A stretch of DNA of 64,000 bases from Peltaster fructicola. Its lineage: Eukaryota > Ascomycota > Dothideomycetes. The stretch lies in contig CP051139.1 of assembly GCA_001592805.2 (NCBI GenBank), positions 2,480,001 to 2,544,000 of the forward strand. The letters are read 5' to 3'. Below, piece after piece: positions 1-10,725 of the stretch. Made by a program: the position numbers and the translations under genes. How positions within the stretch are numbered: position 1 is the stretch's first letter; each line of letters starts with the position of its first letter. The notes beneath the pieces are model-generated. The model worked only from the letters and a program-made list of their open reading frames with translations. It had not been told where the DNA came from and ran no database searches.

Positions 1-76
1 TTGTGGCATCTCTCGGCACTCGTAAGTCGAGTGCCTCACGGATGCATTCGAGTGTTCCTTCCAATAAACGTCCAAG

Positions 77-1638
77 TCAGCCGTTGCTTGCTTTCTCTCT
101 TCGCTGCCGGGTCTTCATCGCAGCTGCTTCGACCTTCTCCTTCCTCCACGAGCACTCTTCGGCAAACTCACAGATTCGACATTTGAAAGCCTCTTCAATC
201 TCTACGCCTTTGGTTGGACGCTTGCCCTGCCACCAGTTGAGCTCATCAAGCACATATGCCTCAAGTCTGCTTGCGTCGAACTCGAACGAACGTTTGCCCA
301 GAAGCTCTCCATTGCTAGCTGTGCGGAACTCTGCGGTAAGAATTGGCGACAGGCATGTTGCCGGCGCAGGTATCGTCTTCGAGAACTCAGCGATCATGTA
401 CGACCACAAAGCGGATAAAGTGTTGTGTGCAAGCAGTTCTGCCACGCTATCTTGAGTATGATTCGTACGGTCGGCAGAGTCGAGATATGAGTCTAGGTCA
501 AGCTTGCTAACCTCCGCAATGAATGTGTCGCTAAATATGGCGTTTCCGTCAAGGTTGTATCGGGTGAAAACCAAGTCCTTGTCAACGGCATCGCATGCTA
601 AAGAGGACAGTAGCCGATGGTAGAGCATGAGTTGCATTTGGGTGGGTCGTAACCTGCCGTCATCAGCTGGCATCGTGCGGGATTGTCGAGTCTTGACGTC
701 TATCAAGTAGACAGTGGCAGGCGGCGTGAGGTCGTGTTCTGAAGCGCCAAACATGGTCGGCAAGGTCATCTGGTTTGCCTCGAGCTCGGGCTCCGTGCTC
801 TTGCGGCCTTGTCTGCCGTGCTGGCGTGCTGCAAGCCTCGACTCAAACGCCTTGTCTGGACATTCTGTTGTGATCATATCGATGATCCCATTGATCACTT
901 GACCATCTAGCACACCCCATACCTCCATCTCTCGAGTGAGTCCAGTGCTTTGAAGAGATCTCAGCCCTTGAATGACATTCCACAGCTTAAGTCCAAACAT
1001 ATCCTCACGACTTTTGACCTCGATGCGGACTGTTGTGTGTACTTGCTCTTCGAGTATCTTGTGTACCTTACTTCCTTGCTTCATAGCAGGTGTTCGACGG
1101 ACGCGGCCATGCTTACTCAGAGAGTAAAGATACTGTTGCTCGCACCAGGCTGGGGAAATTATGTCTGTTACCGACAAAGGCTTCTGGGGATGTGTTCGAA
1201 ATCTCTGAAGAGGTGATCGCCCGCCGTCAAGAACGGCATCTGGTTCAGCTGTGGTCGTCTCACGTGCAGAGCTTGGTCGAGTAGCTGTCAAGCGCTTTCG
1301 TCAGTGCGTCAGTTTCAAGCAGATGAGAAGAGACTACAATACTCACCACCGCTGTACTCGATCTCTGCCTCAATTGTGATCGGCAGACGCTTGCTCGGGT
1401 TATTTGTAGCTTGCTGGACCTCCTGACCAGAAGAAGGCAGATGAATGAGGGCATGCTCCGTCACAGGATCTTGCTCGATGCTTGTGAGCACTATATCGTC
1501 GAGTGGCTGAAAGTCTGCCTTCAATAGCAGGTCATTGATGTCATCATCATCAATGTCTGTACCATAATCGCTTCCGGCGTCAGGAGCTGTCTGCAGTGAT
1601 GAACTATGTCGGTCGGAGACAGCCCATATGGCGGCCAT
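77..1638 (-). CDS. EXO5: Exonuclease V (EXO5/DEM1 family)
   Basis: Single-strand DNA exonuclease of the PD-(D/E)XK superfamily with an iron-sulfur cluster; the yeast member acts in mitochondria and the animal one in nuclear repair. Two exons, 1638-1347 and 1284-77, with a 62-bp intron (GTGAGT...CAG); the joint keeps frame and gives 499 residues. I see the family motif PAWCEQQYLYSL near residue 143, a C-terminal CxxCx5C (Cys466, 469, 475) that with Cys145 would hold the 4Fe-4S cluster, NGIIDMI, and the catalytic LIDVKTR near residue 292. The first 100 residues are acidic and poorly conserved. There is no obvious mitochondrial presequence, so location is open. Its start lies 174 bp from that of GDT1 on the other strand, so the two probably share a promoter. 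Family call very likely; the first exon is inferred. Confidence 0.9.
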
Positions 1639-1812
1639 GCTGCCATGTTGATCGTGCAGGACGAAACGTAACCAGAGGTCGTTGATGGAGCTAACACCGT
1701 CAGGACGACGCGTTCCCCAGGATTTTGATGGAAGTTTAATTCAGGAGAATGCTCAGGCGCATGACTTCGTGGCCACATTGCATTTCTTCATTCATCCTAC
1801 ACAATCTCAAGG

Positions 1813-3512
1813 ATGAAAGTACGAAAATCAGCCCAAATAGCACTGTTGCTCATCGCTTCATGCTCGGCAGCCGCTGTCGAACCTGTCGTAGCGTCAAAGA
1901 AAGTCGAAGCAGGAGGAAAGCTTGAGGATGCTGCAGACGTCGCTGCTCTGGAGCGACAGATTCAGGGCGTCCTAAACACCAAGTCGGCTGCGCCGACTGC
2001 GGCAACACAAACGACTCAACCTGGAAGAGCATATCTAGGCACAGACAGCGCGCCTATAGATGGACTTGACGGCAAGCCTCACGCCGGACCATTCGTCGAC
2101 CTGTTGCCAGACACAACGGTGATCAAGAAAGCAAATGCAGCCGCAACTGCTGGAGCGAAAGCAGCGCCAACTTTACTCGAAAGACTACAAGCAGAGGTTC
2201 CAGATCTACCTCAAAAGAATGACGGTGTGATGAACGATGAGTCGAGACCTGTGCCTCAAGCTGGCAAAACCGGCACAGAAGGAGGCGTTTCCGAGAAAGA
2301 GAAGTCGAAGTCGAAGCAAGGCCCTCTTGTTGAGAACACGCCTCAGACGCCTAAAGTGCAACCACCACTCCCCCATTCAGAACAGGAAAGGATTCGCGAG
2401 CAACAGGAGAAAGACGGCGTAAAGGCACCTGCCGACAGTGATGCGATAGCGAAGACGGGACAAGAGAAGCTGACAGGTAGCATGGGCATTGAGAAGCCAG
2501 AGGATCTGCCTGCCAAGCCAGTAGATCTCCCACATCCAGATGGCAAGGGCTCCAACGGTCGAGGCTGGCTCAAGGATACCATGCCGTACACTGAGGGCCA
2601 GAAGCCTGAACCAACCAAGCACGAGCCGCCCAAGGTTACCAGCAACGATGACGGACATCAACATTCTTGGGAGGAGTGGATGCATTCGTTTGTGGTCTCG
2701 CTGACCATGATCATCTTTACCGAGATTGGCGACAAAACCTTCCTCGTAGCCGCACTGATGGCTATGCGACACGACAGGCTTGTTGTGTTCAGTGCAGCGT
2801 TTTCAGCGCTCATTGCCATGACTGTGCTCTCAGCAGTGTTTGGTCACCTGGCACCAACTCTACTTCCAAAGCGCTTGACCACACTGGCTGCAGCATTGCT
2901 GTTCATTATCTTTGGTGTAAGTATGGCTCTGACATTCTTGCAACTCTACTGACATTCTCCAGGCCCGTATGCTCCGCGAAGGTCTTTCCATGTCGAAGAA
3001 CGCTGGTGTTGGCGAAGAGATGAGAGAGGTTGAGGCCGAGCTCGAAGAGAAGGAACATGATCTTGCACGGAACGCCTCTCGAAAGGATGGAGCACACATT
3101 CTCGAGTCTGGTAGGAAAGATGACTTCCTGCCCAAGGCCAAGCAATCTCCTCTCTCCGGCCTCGCCAATCTATTGGGCCTGGTCTTGAGTCCCGCATGGG
3201 TGCAGACCTTCATCATGACCTTCCTGGGCGAATGGGGAGACCGTAGTCAGATCGCTACCATTGCGATGGCGGCTGGACAAGACTACTGGTGGGTTACGCT
3301 CGGCGCAATCCTTGGACATGCTTTCTGTACCGGACTGGCTGTCATCGGAGGCCGAGCGCTGGCTGGTAAAGTCAGCATGCGTGTCGGTAAGTTATGCTTG
3401 TGACCCTTACGTCTCACCCTCGCTAACTTCAATCGCAGTCACTATCGGAGGCGCCGTTGCCTTCTTGTTCTTTGGTGTGTTATATATGGTTGAGGTCTAT
3501 CTCGAGGGGTGA
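1813..3512 (+). CDS. GDT1: GDT1/TMEM165-family Golgi Ca2+/Mn2+:H+ exchanger
   Basis: Membrane exchanger (UPF0016) that loads the Golgi with Ca2+ and Mn2+ for glycosylation. Exons 1813-2916, 2963-3386, 3439-3512; introns of 46 and 52 bp with GTAAGT donors; 533 residues. Both family signature motifs are present: EIGDKTFLVA near residue 304 and EWGDRSQIAT near residue 458, each starting a three-helix repeat. The protein opens with a signal peptide (residues 1-24, hydrophobic LLLIAS core). It ends GVLYMVEVYLEG, close to the last helix. Unusual is a stretch of about 260 residues between the signal peptide and the first helix, rich in Lys, Pro, Glu and Gly with no folded look; the yeast protein as a whole is only about 280 residues. 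That stretch would face the Golgi lumen. A charged loop (EEMREVEAELEEKEHD) separates the two repeats. Confidence 0.92.
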
Positions 3513-3780
3513 GGATATACTGCATAAGCGTAATATGGCGCGGGCGTTGTCATTGCTGATCGCAGAGCTGATGCTCTCTGCGCGTGTACTTATAACGATC
3601 GGAAAATCATATGCGCGAGTCTTTGGTAGTATCGTTGACTGCGTGAGTCGCGTTCACGTGACCACGCGTCTGAGTGGCTTTTAGCTTGTTTTGAGCTCTG
3701 TGACAACTACCCAGCAATCACTGAACTCACTGAACTCACTCTACAACGCATGCGATCTCTCTCGCGTCCACGTGGTAGCC

Positions 3781-5937
3781 ATGAGCGCGCGAGACGAACG
3801 ATCGGCGAAGAGGCAAAAGATAAAGGCAAAGGAAATACAAGATAATCGCGTGCAGGCTCGACTGCAGCAGCGCAGTACCAAGCAGTCAACACAGAGCAAT
3901 AGGAAGCGTACTCGTTCGCAAGAGCCATCGCGAGGCGACGCCGAACTGAGCGAGCCCGCTAACGACTATGAAGATCGCAACGATAGTCAGAGCCGTACTC
4001 GAGAGCTCTCGCGCGCCAGATCCTCCGCACCACCGACAATAGCTGAAGGACAGCTTATTGACAATGAGGACGCGAGTAATCTAGACCCCGAGCTGATGGA
4101 AGCTGACCTCAAATATCTCGATAGCGACGCAAATGATCTGCTGGACCTCATGCTCCCCGCCGACGATACGCAAGGTCTTCAAGATCCCTACAGCTCGTGG
4201 GACGAGCAGACAAAGCGATTGCTCGACCGCGAGCGCAGCCGGTTCGGGTCGACCACAGAGCATTTCACGGCAGGCGATAGATACATCAATCCTGAAGCTG
4301 TCTCGCAAAAGCTGTTTGCGAACAACGGTGAATTGGCGCACGATTGGCGTCCACATAACATCGTGTACAAGGCGAACCTGGTTCAGCTGCTGTCCGATCT
4401 ACTCCTGCTGGACGGTAGACCCGACCTTGACACGCTCGAGTACGTCGAGAATTGTTTCCCAAAGATGATTGCCGGCTCTGCCTACAACACGGAAGCATAT
4501 GAGCTAGCTATTGAGTTCACCACACAGATGGTACTCGGACGGCTCAAGGCAGTGAGTAGCCCCTCGACTACAGAGTTCCTCATTGAGCTTGTCCGCGACT
4601 CCTTCCTGATCCTCAGTGACGACAGAGAGCTATACAGGCACTGGTCGAGCTTGGGAGCAGACACATTAAGAAATGGCAAACATCCGCAGTCAATGGTTAC
4701 CAACCGCATCAACGAACTCATCAAAACTCTGAGAAGACCCCAGAGGCGATCAGGCAACATGAAGAAACTGCGAGACGACCACTCGTGGGGTGACTTCACA
4801 AGTGCCGTTTTGCAGTACTGCCAAAGCAGACGTCAAGAACTTGAAGCTGGGATCACTCGTGTAGGAGGTTCCAAAGCCATACAGCAAGCTGTGCGACTCG
4901 TATCACAGGGTGACACGCCATGGGTCACCAGCAAATCAGATGATGCTACACCTCAGTCATCTACGAACGCTCTGGTTCCTTCGATGAGGCAGTACAGCTC
5001 TGCAGGAGCATTCTTTGTCAAACAGCAGAATAGAAAGAAGCGACTTGCAGGCGCACAAAATGTTCCAGCAACTGTCGAAGAAGACGTATTCGACCTTGAG
5101 GACGAGCCACAAAGCAGAGACTTTGGCCACATGCCAATCTCAACAGCACGACAGCCTGGCAGCAGTCAGCTTCAGTCCGGGGTCACACCACATCTCCCAG
5201 ACATTGAGCCTACCCAGGATGCTGGTATACAAGACATGGAGCTTCATGTAAACCGCCGTTCCACGACAGCCACTCGTCGCGGCATTTCTCCTGGTCCCTC
5301 TCGACGACATACTCAACTTGCTACGATGCAAGACCAATCGTCGGACAGCTCAAGTATGGAAGAGGAAGACGCCGACTTGGATCAGTGGGAATCAATGGTG
5401 AACGACTTGAACATCAGGAGACCGAATACAAATCTGATTGGCAGGAGGAAACCCCGGCCATGGACGACCAAGGAAGAGGATCGCGTGCGTCTGATAGTCA
5501 GAAAACTAGGACTCACGGCGAAAGGCGTTACAGGCTCTAGCATCAAACAGCTTGACACTGATATCGACGCATACTTCGATGACTTGCAGCCGGAACTGGA
5601 GTCCAGGACGATTGCTGACATCAAAGACAAGGCAAGGCTCATGAAGAGGGATTTGTTGATGTAAGTCAAATACTGCACATGAATCAAGTGCTGACTCGAT
5701 TCGCACAGTAAATGCGGCAGTATTAACGCGCTTCCACCAGGCTGGGATGGCATATGGCTCCCCAAGCAGGAGCTCGATCGTGTTGCGAGAGCAGGCATTG
5801 TCTATGATCAAGAAGCTGCGCAGGAACTCTACAAGGAGAAGCAAGATGAGATCAAAGCCGCTTTAGATCGCAAAGAGCGCAAAGCGAGCAAACGTCAGCT
5901 CAAAAACTTGGCTCAGAAGAATAATCCCGAGGACTGA
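3781..5937 (+). CDS. Telobox-type Myb protein, possible telomere or Tbf1/Taz1-like factor
   Basis: A 702-residue nuclear protein; exons 3781-5660 and 5709-5937 with a 48-bp intron (GTAAGT...CACAG). I start at the first ATG; the frame is open further upstream but without an ATG. Near residue 556 a Myb/SANT-like domain begins (RPWTTKEEDRVRLIVRKLG) and ends with IKDKARLMKRDLL near residue 613, which resembles the telobox helix of Tbf1, Taz1 and TRF (LKDKARNMK). Residues 190-290 form a helical, Leu-rich region (ANLVQLLSDLLLLDGRPDL) that could match the TRF-homology dimerisation domain. The N-terminus is Arg/Lys-rich and likely a nuclear signal; residues 420-540 are low complexity; the end is a Lys-rich helix. 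From the family I infer binding to TTAGGG-like repeats at telomeres or promoters. The Myb call is moderate and the telomere role is inference. Confidence 0.6.
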
Positions 5938-6211
5938 GGAAGTACTGACAGAGCAGCATGTCCGATGCAGTCAGCGAGCGAGAAGAGCAGACAGTTCGCA
6001 AGCTCGATGGTCAAGGAGCGGCGACCTCGGGACCGCACGATTTCGATTAGATAAGATCATCTGATAAGGTTTCGCGAACACCCATTTGTCGCCGTATCGC
6101 TAGGCCTTGGCCTGCATCCTCATCTCCATCGACAAGATCGAGAGAGAGATAGTTCTCTTCGGGCTTCATCGATTTCCAGCATTATCCAGTGCACTCAGCG
6201 CGTTGCGAGAG

Positions 6212-7987
6212 ATGGACCAACTATATCATTCACTTGATATAGTTGACGCTAGCACTTACAGGGACTTCGTTGCAGCTGAGCACAACACTCCTTCGAACGT
6301 CATCCGCGATGGCATGCGATTCAGTCTGGCATTCATCATTACATATCAGTACAGTCTTCTTGCACTTACTGCGCTCTTCACTGCTAGACATTGTCTAAAT
6401 GTACTGAGCAGGACCCGACGAACTCTGTGTCACCAAGTCGATGTATCTATCGAGTCACGAATCCAGCATGGGGATCTCCCTGCGGATACAGAGCATCTCA
6501 AGTCTGCCGTACTTGATGAACACACCTCGCTCTTGGTGGGAAGGAGGCAGAAAAGGCCAGCCTTATACCAACGTACCGCACGACGTTGGAGATCGTTGTT
6601 CATACATCATCCGACCTGGCTTAGGGAACTACCTGGCAACGACATCAGCTTCTTCGTCTTCCTCCTTGCTGGCCTGAACCTCTTCTATGCGCTCTACAAC
6701 GCTCCGCTATCCAGACCTGTGATCTACGTGTTCGCAGATCGGGTAGGTCTTCTGTTCGTCGCCAACCTACCCTGGCTCTATCTCCTAGGAGCCAAGAATC
6801 AGCCATTTCGATTGCTGACAGGATCGTCCTATGAAGGCTTGAACATACTACATCGTAGCCTAGGCAAATGGCTTGCAATACTTGCAGCCTTACATACCGT
6901 AGGCATGGTCATCGTCTGGTACGACTATCTGCTTCCTCGTGGTCTCGGATTGTGGTGGTATCTCACACGAAACATCATCTGGCTTGGTATCTCGGCATTG
7001 CTATGCTATGAGGTTCTGAGCCTGACCAGTCTTGTGAGCTTCCGTCAATGGTGGTACGAGATGTTTCTGGCCTGCCATATCGTATTGCAAGCCGGTGGTT
7101 TAATCTTCCTCTTCTTTCACTTTCCACGGACAAGACCATACGTACTCGTGTCTCTCAGTATCTTTCTACTGGATCGGCTTTGGTATCGTCTCACATTGAA
7201 AACGCGGTCATTCGTCACGGATCTCACCATCATGGAAGACGGGCAGACCGTCATGGTCTCTGCGTCATGGGCTCTACAGCCCTGGTCTCGAGCGTTGTCT
7301 TGGCTAGTACCACGCGATGTGCGCTATGGATGGAATGCAACAGACCATGTGTTCTTGACAGTCCCAGCCCTGTCTGGGAAGCACAAAATGCAAGCACATC
7401 CATTTACGATAGCGTCGGCTGCTCCAGCGAAGGACCACACTCATGCCTGGCTATCTCTCATCATTCGTGTTCGAGATGGTTTCACAAGGGACCTCCTTGA
7501 GCATGCGAAGCTCAACACCACAGCAACTGTTAGGCTGGACGGACCGTATGGTTCTGATCATGCCCTTGAGATGCTGCTTGTTAGTGACCTCTCAGTCGTG
7601 GTCGCAGGCGGTTCTGGCATTGCTGTAGCATTCCCGCTGATATGGGAGCTTCTACACGCTCCACGAGCACGATTGAGCGTGTGTTTGATATGGATTGTCA
7701 ACGATGCACGGCACGTCAAGTGGATAGGTTATGAGCGAATCGATGAGCTGAAGCAACTCGGTTTGAGAGTCGTCATTCCACCGCCCACAGCGAAGGCTGG
7801 TCGTCCCGACGTGCCGCAGCTGCTGAGGCAAACTCTGGTGGATCTCACGGACGGAGACTTGAATTGCAAGACCGGCCTTGTTGTATCAGGACCAGACGCT
7901 ATGAATCGTGCTGTTAGGAACACCTGCGCTCAACTGGCATGGGACGGCATGAACATCAGTGTTGCCGTGGAAGTGTTTGACTGGTAG
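6212..7987 (+). CDS. Ferric-reductase-like transmembrane flavocytochrome b
   Basis: FRE-type metalloreductase, 591 residues, no intron. It moves electrons from NADPH through FAD and two b-hemes across the membrane to reduce ferric iron or copper outside the cell. Several membrane spans fill residues 30-330; paired heme histidines lie in HRSLGKWLAILAALHTVG and in FLACHIVLQAGGLIFLFFHF. The FAD motif HPFTIAS is near residue 395, the NADPH-binding VVAGGSGIAVAF near 462, and VSGPDAM near 555; the end EVFDW is usual for the family. I chose the ATG at 6212 because the frame upstream has only non-ATG starts. Odd: an 11-bp inverted repeat begins 4 bp after this ATG. It converges on NIP1 with 146 bp between the stops. 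An NADPH oxidase is less likely given the sequence around the hemes. Confidence 0.85.
   Translation: MDQLYHSLDIVDASTYRDFVAAEHNTPSNVIRDGMRFSLAFIITYQYSLLALTALFTARHCLNVLSRTRRTLCHQVDVSIESRIQHGDLPADTEHLKSAVLDEHTSLLVGRRQKRPALYQRTARRWRSLFIHHPTWLRELPGNDISFFVFLLAGLNLFYALYNAPLSRPVIYVFADRVGLLFVANLPWLYLLGAKNQPFRLLTGSSYEGLNILHRSLGKWLAILAALHTVGMVIVWYDYLLPRGLGLWWYLTRNIIWLGISALLCYEVLSLTSLVSFRQWWYEMFLACHIVLQAGGLIFLFFHFPRTRPYVLVSLSIFLLDRLWYRLTLKTRSFVTDLTIMEDGQTVMVSASWALQPWSRALSWLVPRDVRYGWNATDHVFLTVPALSGKHKMQAHPFTIASAAPAKDHTHAWLSLIIRVRDGFTRDLLEHAKLNTTATVRLDGPYGSDHALEMLLVSDLSVVVAGGSGIAVAFPLIWELLHAPRARLSVCLIWIVNDARHVKWIGYERIDELKQLGLRVVIPPPTAKAGRPDVPQLLRQTLVDLTDGDLNCKTGLVVSGPDAMNRAVRNTCAQLAWDGMNISVAVEVFDW
6218..6245. 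repeat. Perfect inverted repeat just after a start codon
   Basis: Arms 6218-6228 (CAACTATATCA) and 6235-6245 (TGATATAGTTG) are exact reverse complements around the 6-base loop TTCACT. The repeat lies inside codons 3-12 of the ferric-reductase-like gene, 4 to 33 nt after its ATG. In mRNA it would make an 11-bp hairpin. Whether it acts is unknown. Confidence 0.85.
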
Positions 7988-8133
7988 AAATAATGAGAAC
8001 ATGATTGCACGATGCAACTTTGAACAAATGGCTCATTCTCATGGAACTACATAACCCATTGCCTACTGCTAAGTGCGACTCTTGCCAGCACATGCATTAT
8101 ATGATGCCCACGAACGCCAGACATCTTGAACAT

Positions 8134-10725
8134 CTATTGAGCACGAATAGCGTTGCCAAGGGCACCACCAGTAAAGCCAGCGCCGCCGCCTCGTCGAGGT
8201 GCACCACCCTGTGTGCGACCACCACGAGCACCACCACGACCTCCACGGCCACCACGCTGTGCGCCTTGTCGCTCGAACGCATTAGCTGTTCCTTGTGTGC
8301 GTTGCTCCAGCACCCTCTCGTTAGCCTCGATGAGGTTCTGTGCCTTGTCGCTGAGTGTGAGAGCCAAGCTCTGCAGTCTACTAAGTTCAACACCCTTACG
8401 GAAGATGATGGCAGAGTTGACTTGGTCGAGCGCTGCGGCGAGCTCCTCGTGGTGGATCATCTTGCTGACGATAGCAGCAACCTTGCGCTCATCAAGATCG
8501 AACATTCCGGCGAGCTTGTCTATGCTGAGGGTGTCGTAGAATGGTGCGTATGTGAAGAGATATGTACGCAGACCTTCCTCTTGGATCTGCTCAGTGAGCA
8601 TTTGCTTGATTTCCTGGTCTTTCGGCAGGAGTTCCCAGATCTTGATAGACGTGATGAACTCTGCGGCTTTCTTCCACTCGCCAGCGGCAAGTGCCTTCGA
8701 TGCCTGCATGACGTGATCACGGGTGTTCTCAGGTGGTCCAGTAAAGATCTGTCGCTCGTGATACTCTAGCATTCGGCGGTAAGACTTCGAGATGACTCGC
8801 TTCTTGACATCTGGGCTGGAGCCGACTTGCGCAAGCAGAGGAATCTCAAGCAGCATAGAGCATGTCAGGTAGACACACTCGAGGAGCTCAAGATTGATGT
8901 GCATGTGGAACGGCAGTTGTCGTTGTCTTTCCAGTCGCTCCTGCTCTGGTGTGATCTGGCTGTAACGCTGCATCTGGAGACCTTGAGCCAACAGCTCCTT
9001 CTGTCGCTGGCTACCACAGATATCCTGAAGACTATTCTGGCACTCGTAGATCAGACCGGCGCGGAAAGCACAGAGACCGACCTGCGTCAGCGTCCTGTTG
9101 TAGAGGATCTGTGTAGTGACATCAAAACGCTCGATGTGGTCCTGCAGGTGGGACATGAGCATCATGTCACGAGCCTTGTAGTAATTGTCGTGTAGGGCGA
9201 GGTGGTAGATTTGGCAGAGCATTGCTCGTGCTCGGAAGAGACCGTCGTTGTGCTGATAGATGTAACCACAGAGTGTTTGTACCAACTCTGTGATCTCAAT
9301 GCTCTCGGATCGTGGTGTGATAGCTGAATTGAGTGTCTCGGGAATCGCCTTCCAGGTCTGCTCTTCCAGGATGCGGTCGACTTGCGATGGTTTGAAGTAG
9401 AGGTGCTCAAGACGGCGCATGACGACTCGGTTGACGTTCTCTTGTGTGTTCTCAAGCTTAGGGTTGGCATCAACGCGCTCAGCATACAGCTGACCTCGGA
9501 CGATGTTGAGGTAGAGTGCGCCCTCGTCAGTCAGACGCTCGACATACTCAGCTGTGTGTGGGTCGACGTGCTGCAACACGCGGGTAAGTTCGTCATCTAG
9601 TCGTTCGATGAATGATACGACGCTGCCAGGCATCCTGAACAGCTCGCCACGTGTGATGACTGGCTGCTTCTCGTCGTCTTCCCATTCTTCTGCGCCCTCG
9701 ACCACAGCGATGTCAGGGTTTGACTCAAGTGTCTCAATGAGCTTGGCAATCTCCTGCTGTGCGCACTTCCACTGCTCTTGTGACATTTGCGATCCAGTAC
9801 CGGAGGTAAGGTCAAATCGAGTTGCAATGAGCACAAGGAGTACTCGAATGCGCTGGTAGTCTGACACGGACACATCGAAGAGTTTCTCCATAATCCTGAT
9901 CTGCTCAAGGCGATCGGTGTTCTTGCGACCTCTTGACTCTACAATAGAGCGAAGATGCTTCAATATGCTCTCTGGGGTGTAGACCATGGCCTTTCCGCCA
10001 GCGCCAACCATGGTGAACCCATCGTCTCCAGCATCGAGCGACTCGATATTGGCAGCGAGGAGCGATTTCTTCGGCCGTTTAGCAACTGGAGCAACCTCCT
10101 CGACCACGTCCTCCTTCATGAACTCGTCAGGGTTCTCGCGGTATGCTGTGATGTCGTTGGCGTAGTCTCGGTTGTTCTTGCGGATCTTCTGGCGCAGAGC
10201 GTTGAGTCCCTTCTGTGCGATTGGGTTCATCTTCTTCGGTGTCACCTTCTGTTTGTCGAACGCCTCTTGGACCATATTTTCCAACTCAGCCACCGTCTTG
10301 ACGTAGATCTTGGGTGCTTTGCCATCGAGGTCGCGTATAAGCACAGGCACTTGCCTGTTCATGCGGTCATACTGGTCATTGATGGTGTGCCAGTCTGAGA
10401 TCTTCTCGGCGTTCTCGATCAGACGAATGGTGCCTTCCAGCTCATCGAAGCGCTTGTCCTTTGCGGATTTGACAACTGTGACCTTATTTTCGTCCTCGGA
10501 ATTCTCAGCCTCGCTCTGGTCACGCAAGAACCGCTGTATTCCAGTCTTGCCATCGCCACTGTCGTCGCTGTCACTGTCATCATCGTCCTCGTCGTCTTCG
10601 TCGGAGTCCTCCTCGGAGTCATTCTCGCTATCGTCAGATGCTTCCTGCTCTTCCTCATCGAGATCGAACTCCTCTTCGTCAGAGCTATCGCTGGAGCTAT
10701 CGCTGCCATGAAAGAATCGCGACAT
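8134..10725 (-). CDS. NIP1: Translation initiation factor eIF3 subunit c
   Basis: Core eIF3 subunit that joins the 43S pre-initiation complex and contacts eIF1 and eIF5 in start-codon selection. It is one uninterrupted frame of 863 residues, the usual length. Residues 1-70 are Ser/Asp/Glu-rich ([19 protein letters not shown]), as in other eIF3c tails that bind eIF1/eIF5. The helical body follows ([19 protein letters not shown] near 240, [15 protein letters not shown] near 440). The PCI domain is near residues 620-790 ([19 protein letters not shown], with [18 protein letters not shown]). The tail is an Arg-Gly-rich segment ([13 protein letters not shown]) and ends NAIRAQ. The lack of introns and the even codon use fit a highly expressed housekeeping gene. 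Cytoplasmic. Confidence 0.96.
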   Translation of the reverse strand: MSRFFHGSDSSSDSSDEEEFDLDEEEQEASDDSENDSEEDSDEDDEDDDDSDSDDSGDGKTGIQRFLRDQSEAENSEDENKVTVVKSAKDKRFDELEGTIRLIENAEKISDWHTINDQYDRMNRQVPVLIRDLDGKAPKIYVKTVAELENMVQEAFDKQKVTPKKMNPIAQKGLNALRQKIRKNNRDYANDITAYRENPDEFMKEDVVEEVAPVAKRPKKSLLAANIESLDAGDDGFTMVGAGGKAMVYTPESILKHLRSIVESRGRKNTDRLEQIRIMEKLFDVSVSDYQRIRVLLVLIATRFDLTSGTGSQMSQEQWKCAQQEIAKLIETLESNPDIAVVEGAEEWEDDEKQPVITRGELFRMPGSVVSFIERLDDELTRVLQHVDPHTAEYVERLTDEGALYLNIVRGQLYAERVDANPKLENTQENVNRVVMRRLEHLYFKPSQVDRILEEQTWKAIPETLNSAITPRSESIEITELVQTLCGYIYQHNDGLFRARAMLCQIYHLALHDNYYKARDMMLMSHLQDHIERFDVTTQILYNRTLTQVGLCAFRAGLIYECQNSLQDICGSQRQKELLAQGLQMQRYSQITPEQERLERQRQLPFHMHINLELLECVYLTCSMLLEIPLLAQVGSSPDVKKRVISKSYRRMLEYHERQIFTGPPENTRDHVMQASKALAAGEWKKAAEFITSIKIWELLPKDQEIKQMLTEQIQEEGLRTYLFTYAPFYDTLSIDKLAGMFDLDERKVAAIVSKMIHHEELAAALDQVNSAIIFRKGVELSRLQSLALTLSDKAQNLIEANERVLEQRTQGTANAFERQGAQRGGRGGRGGARGGRTQGGAPRRGGGAGFTGGALGNAIRAQ

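Noticed and set aside
3715-3742. Short repeat CACTGAACT upstream of the Myb gene
   Set aside because: Only two to three 9-base units; too short to mean much.
3691-3780. Upstream extension of the Myb gene, and similar extensions at 6107, 19147, 48969 and 53724
   Set aside because: These begin with TTG or GTG rather than ATG; the first in-frame ATG fits each family better.
8097-8769. Plus-strand frames over the NIP1 C-terminus (Thr/Ser-rich or Pro/Arg-rich)
   Set aside because: Mirror images of the Arg-Gly tail and helices of eIF3c.
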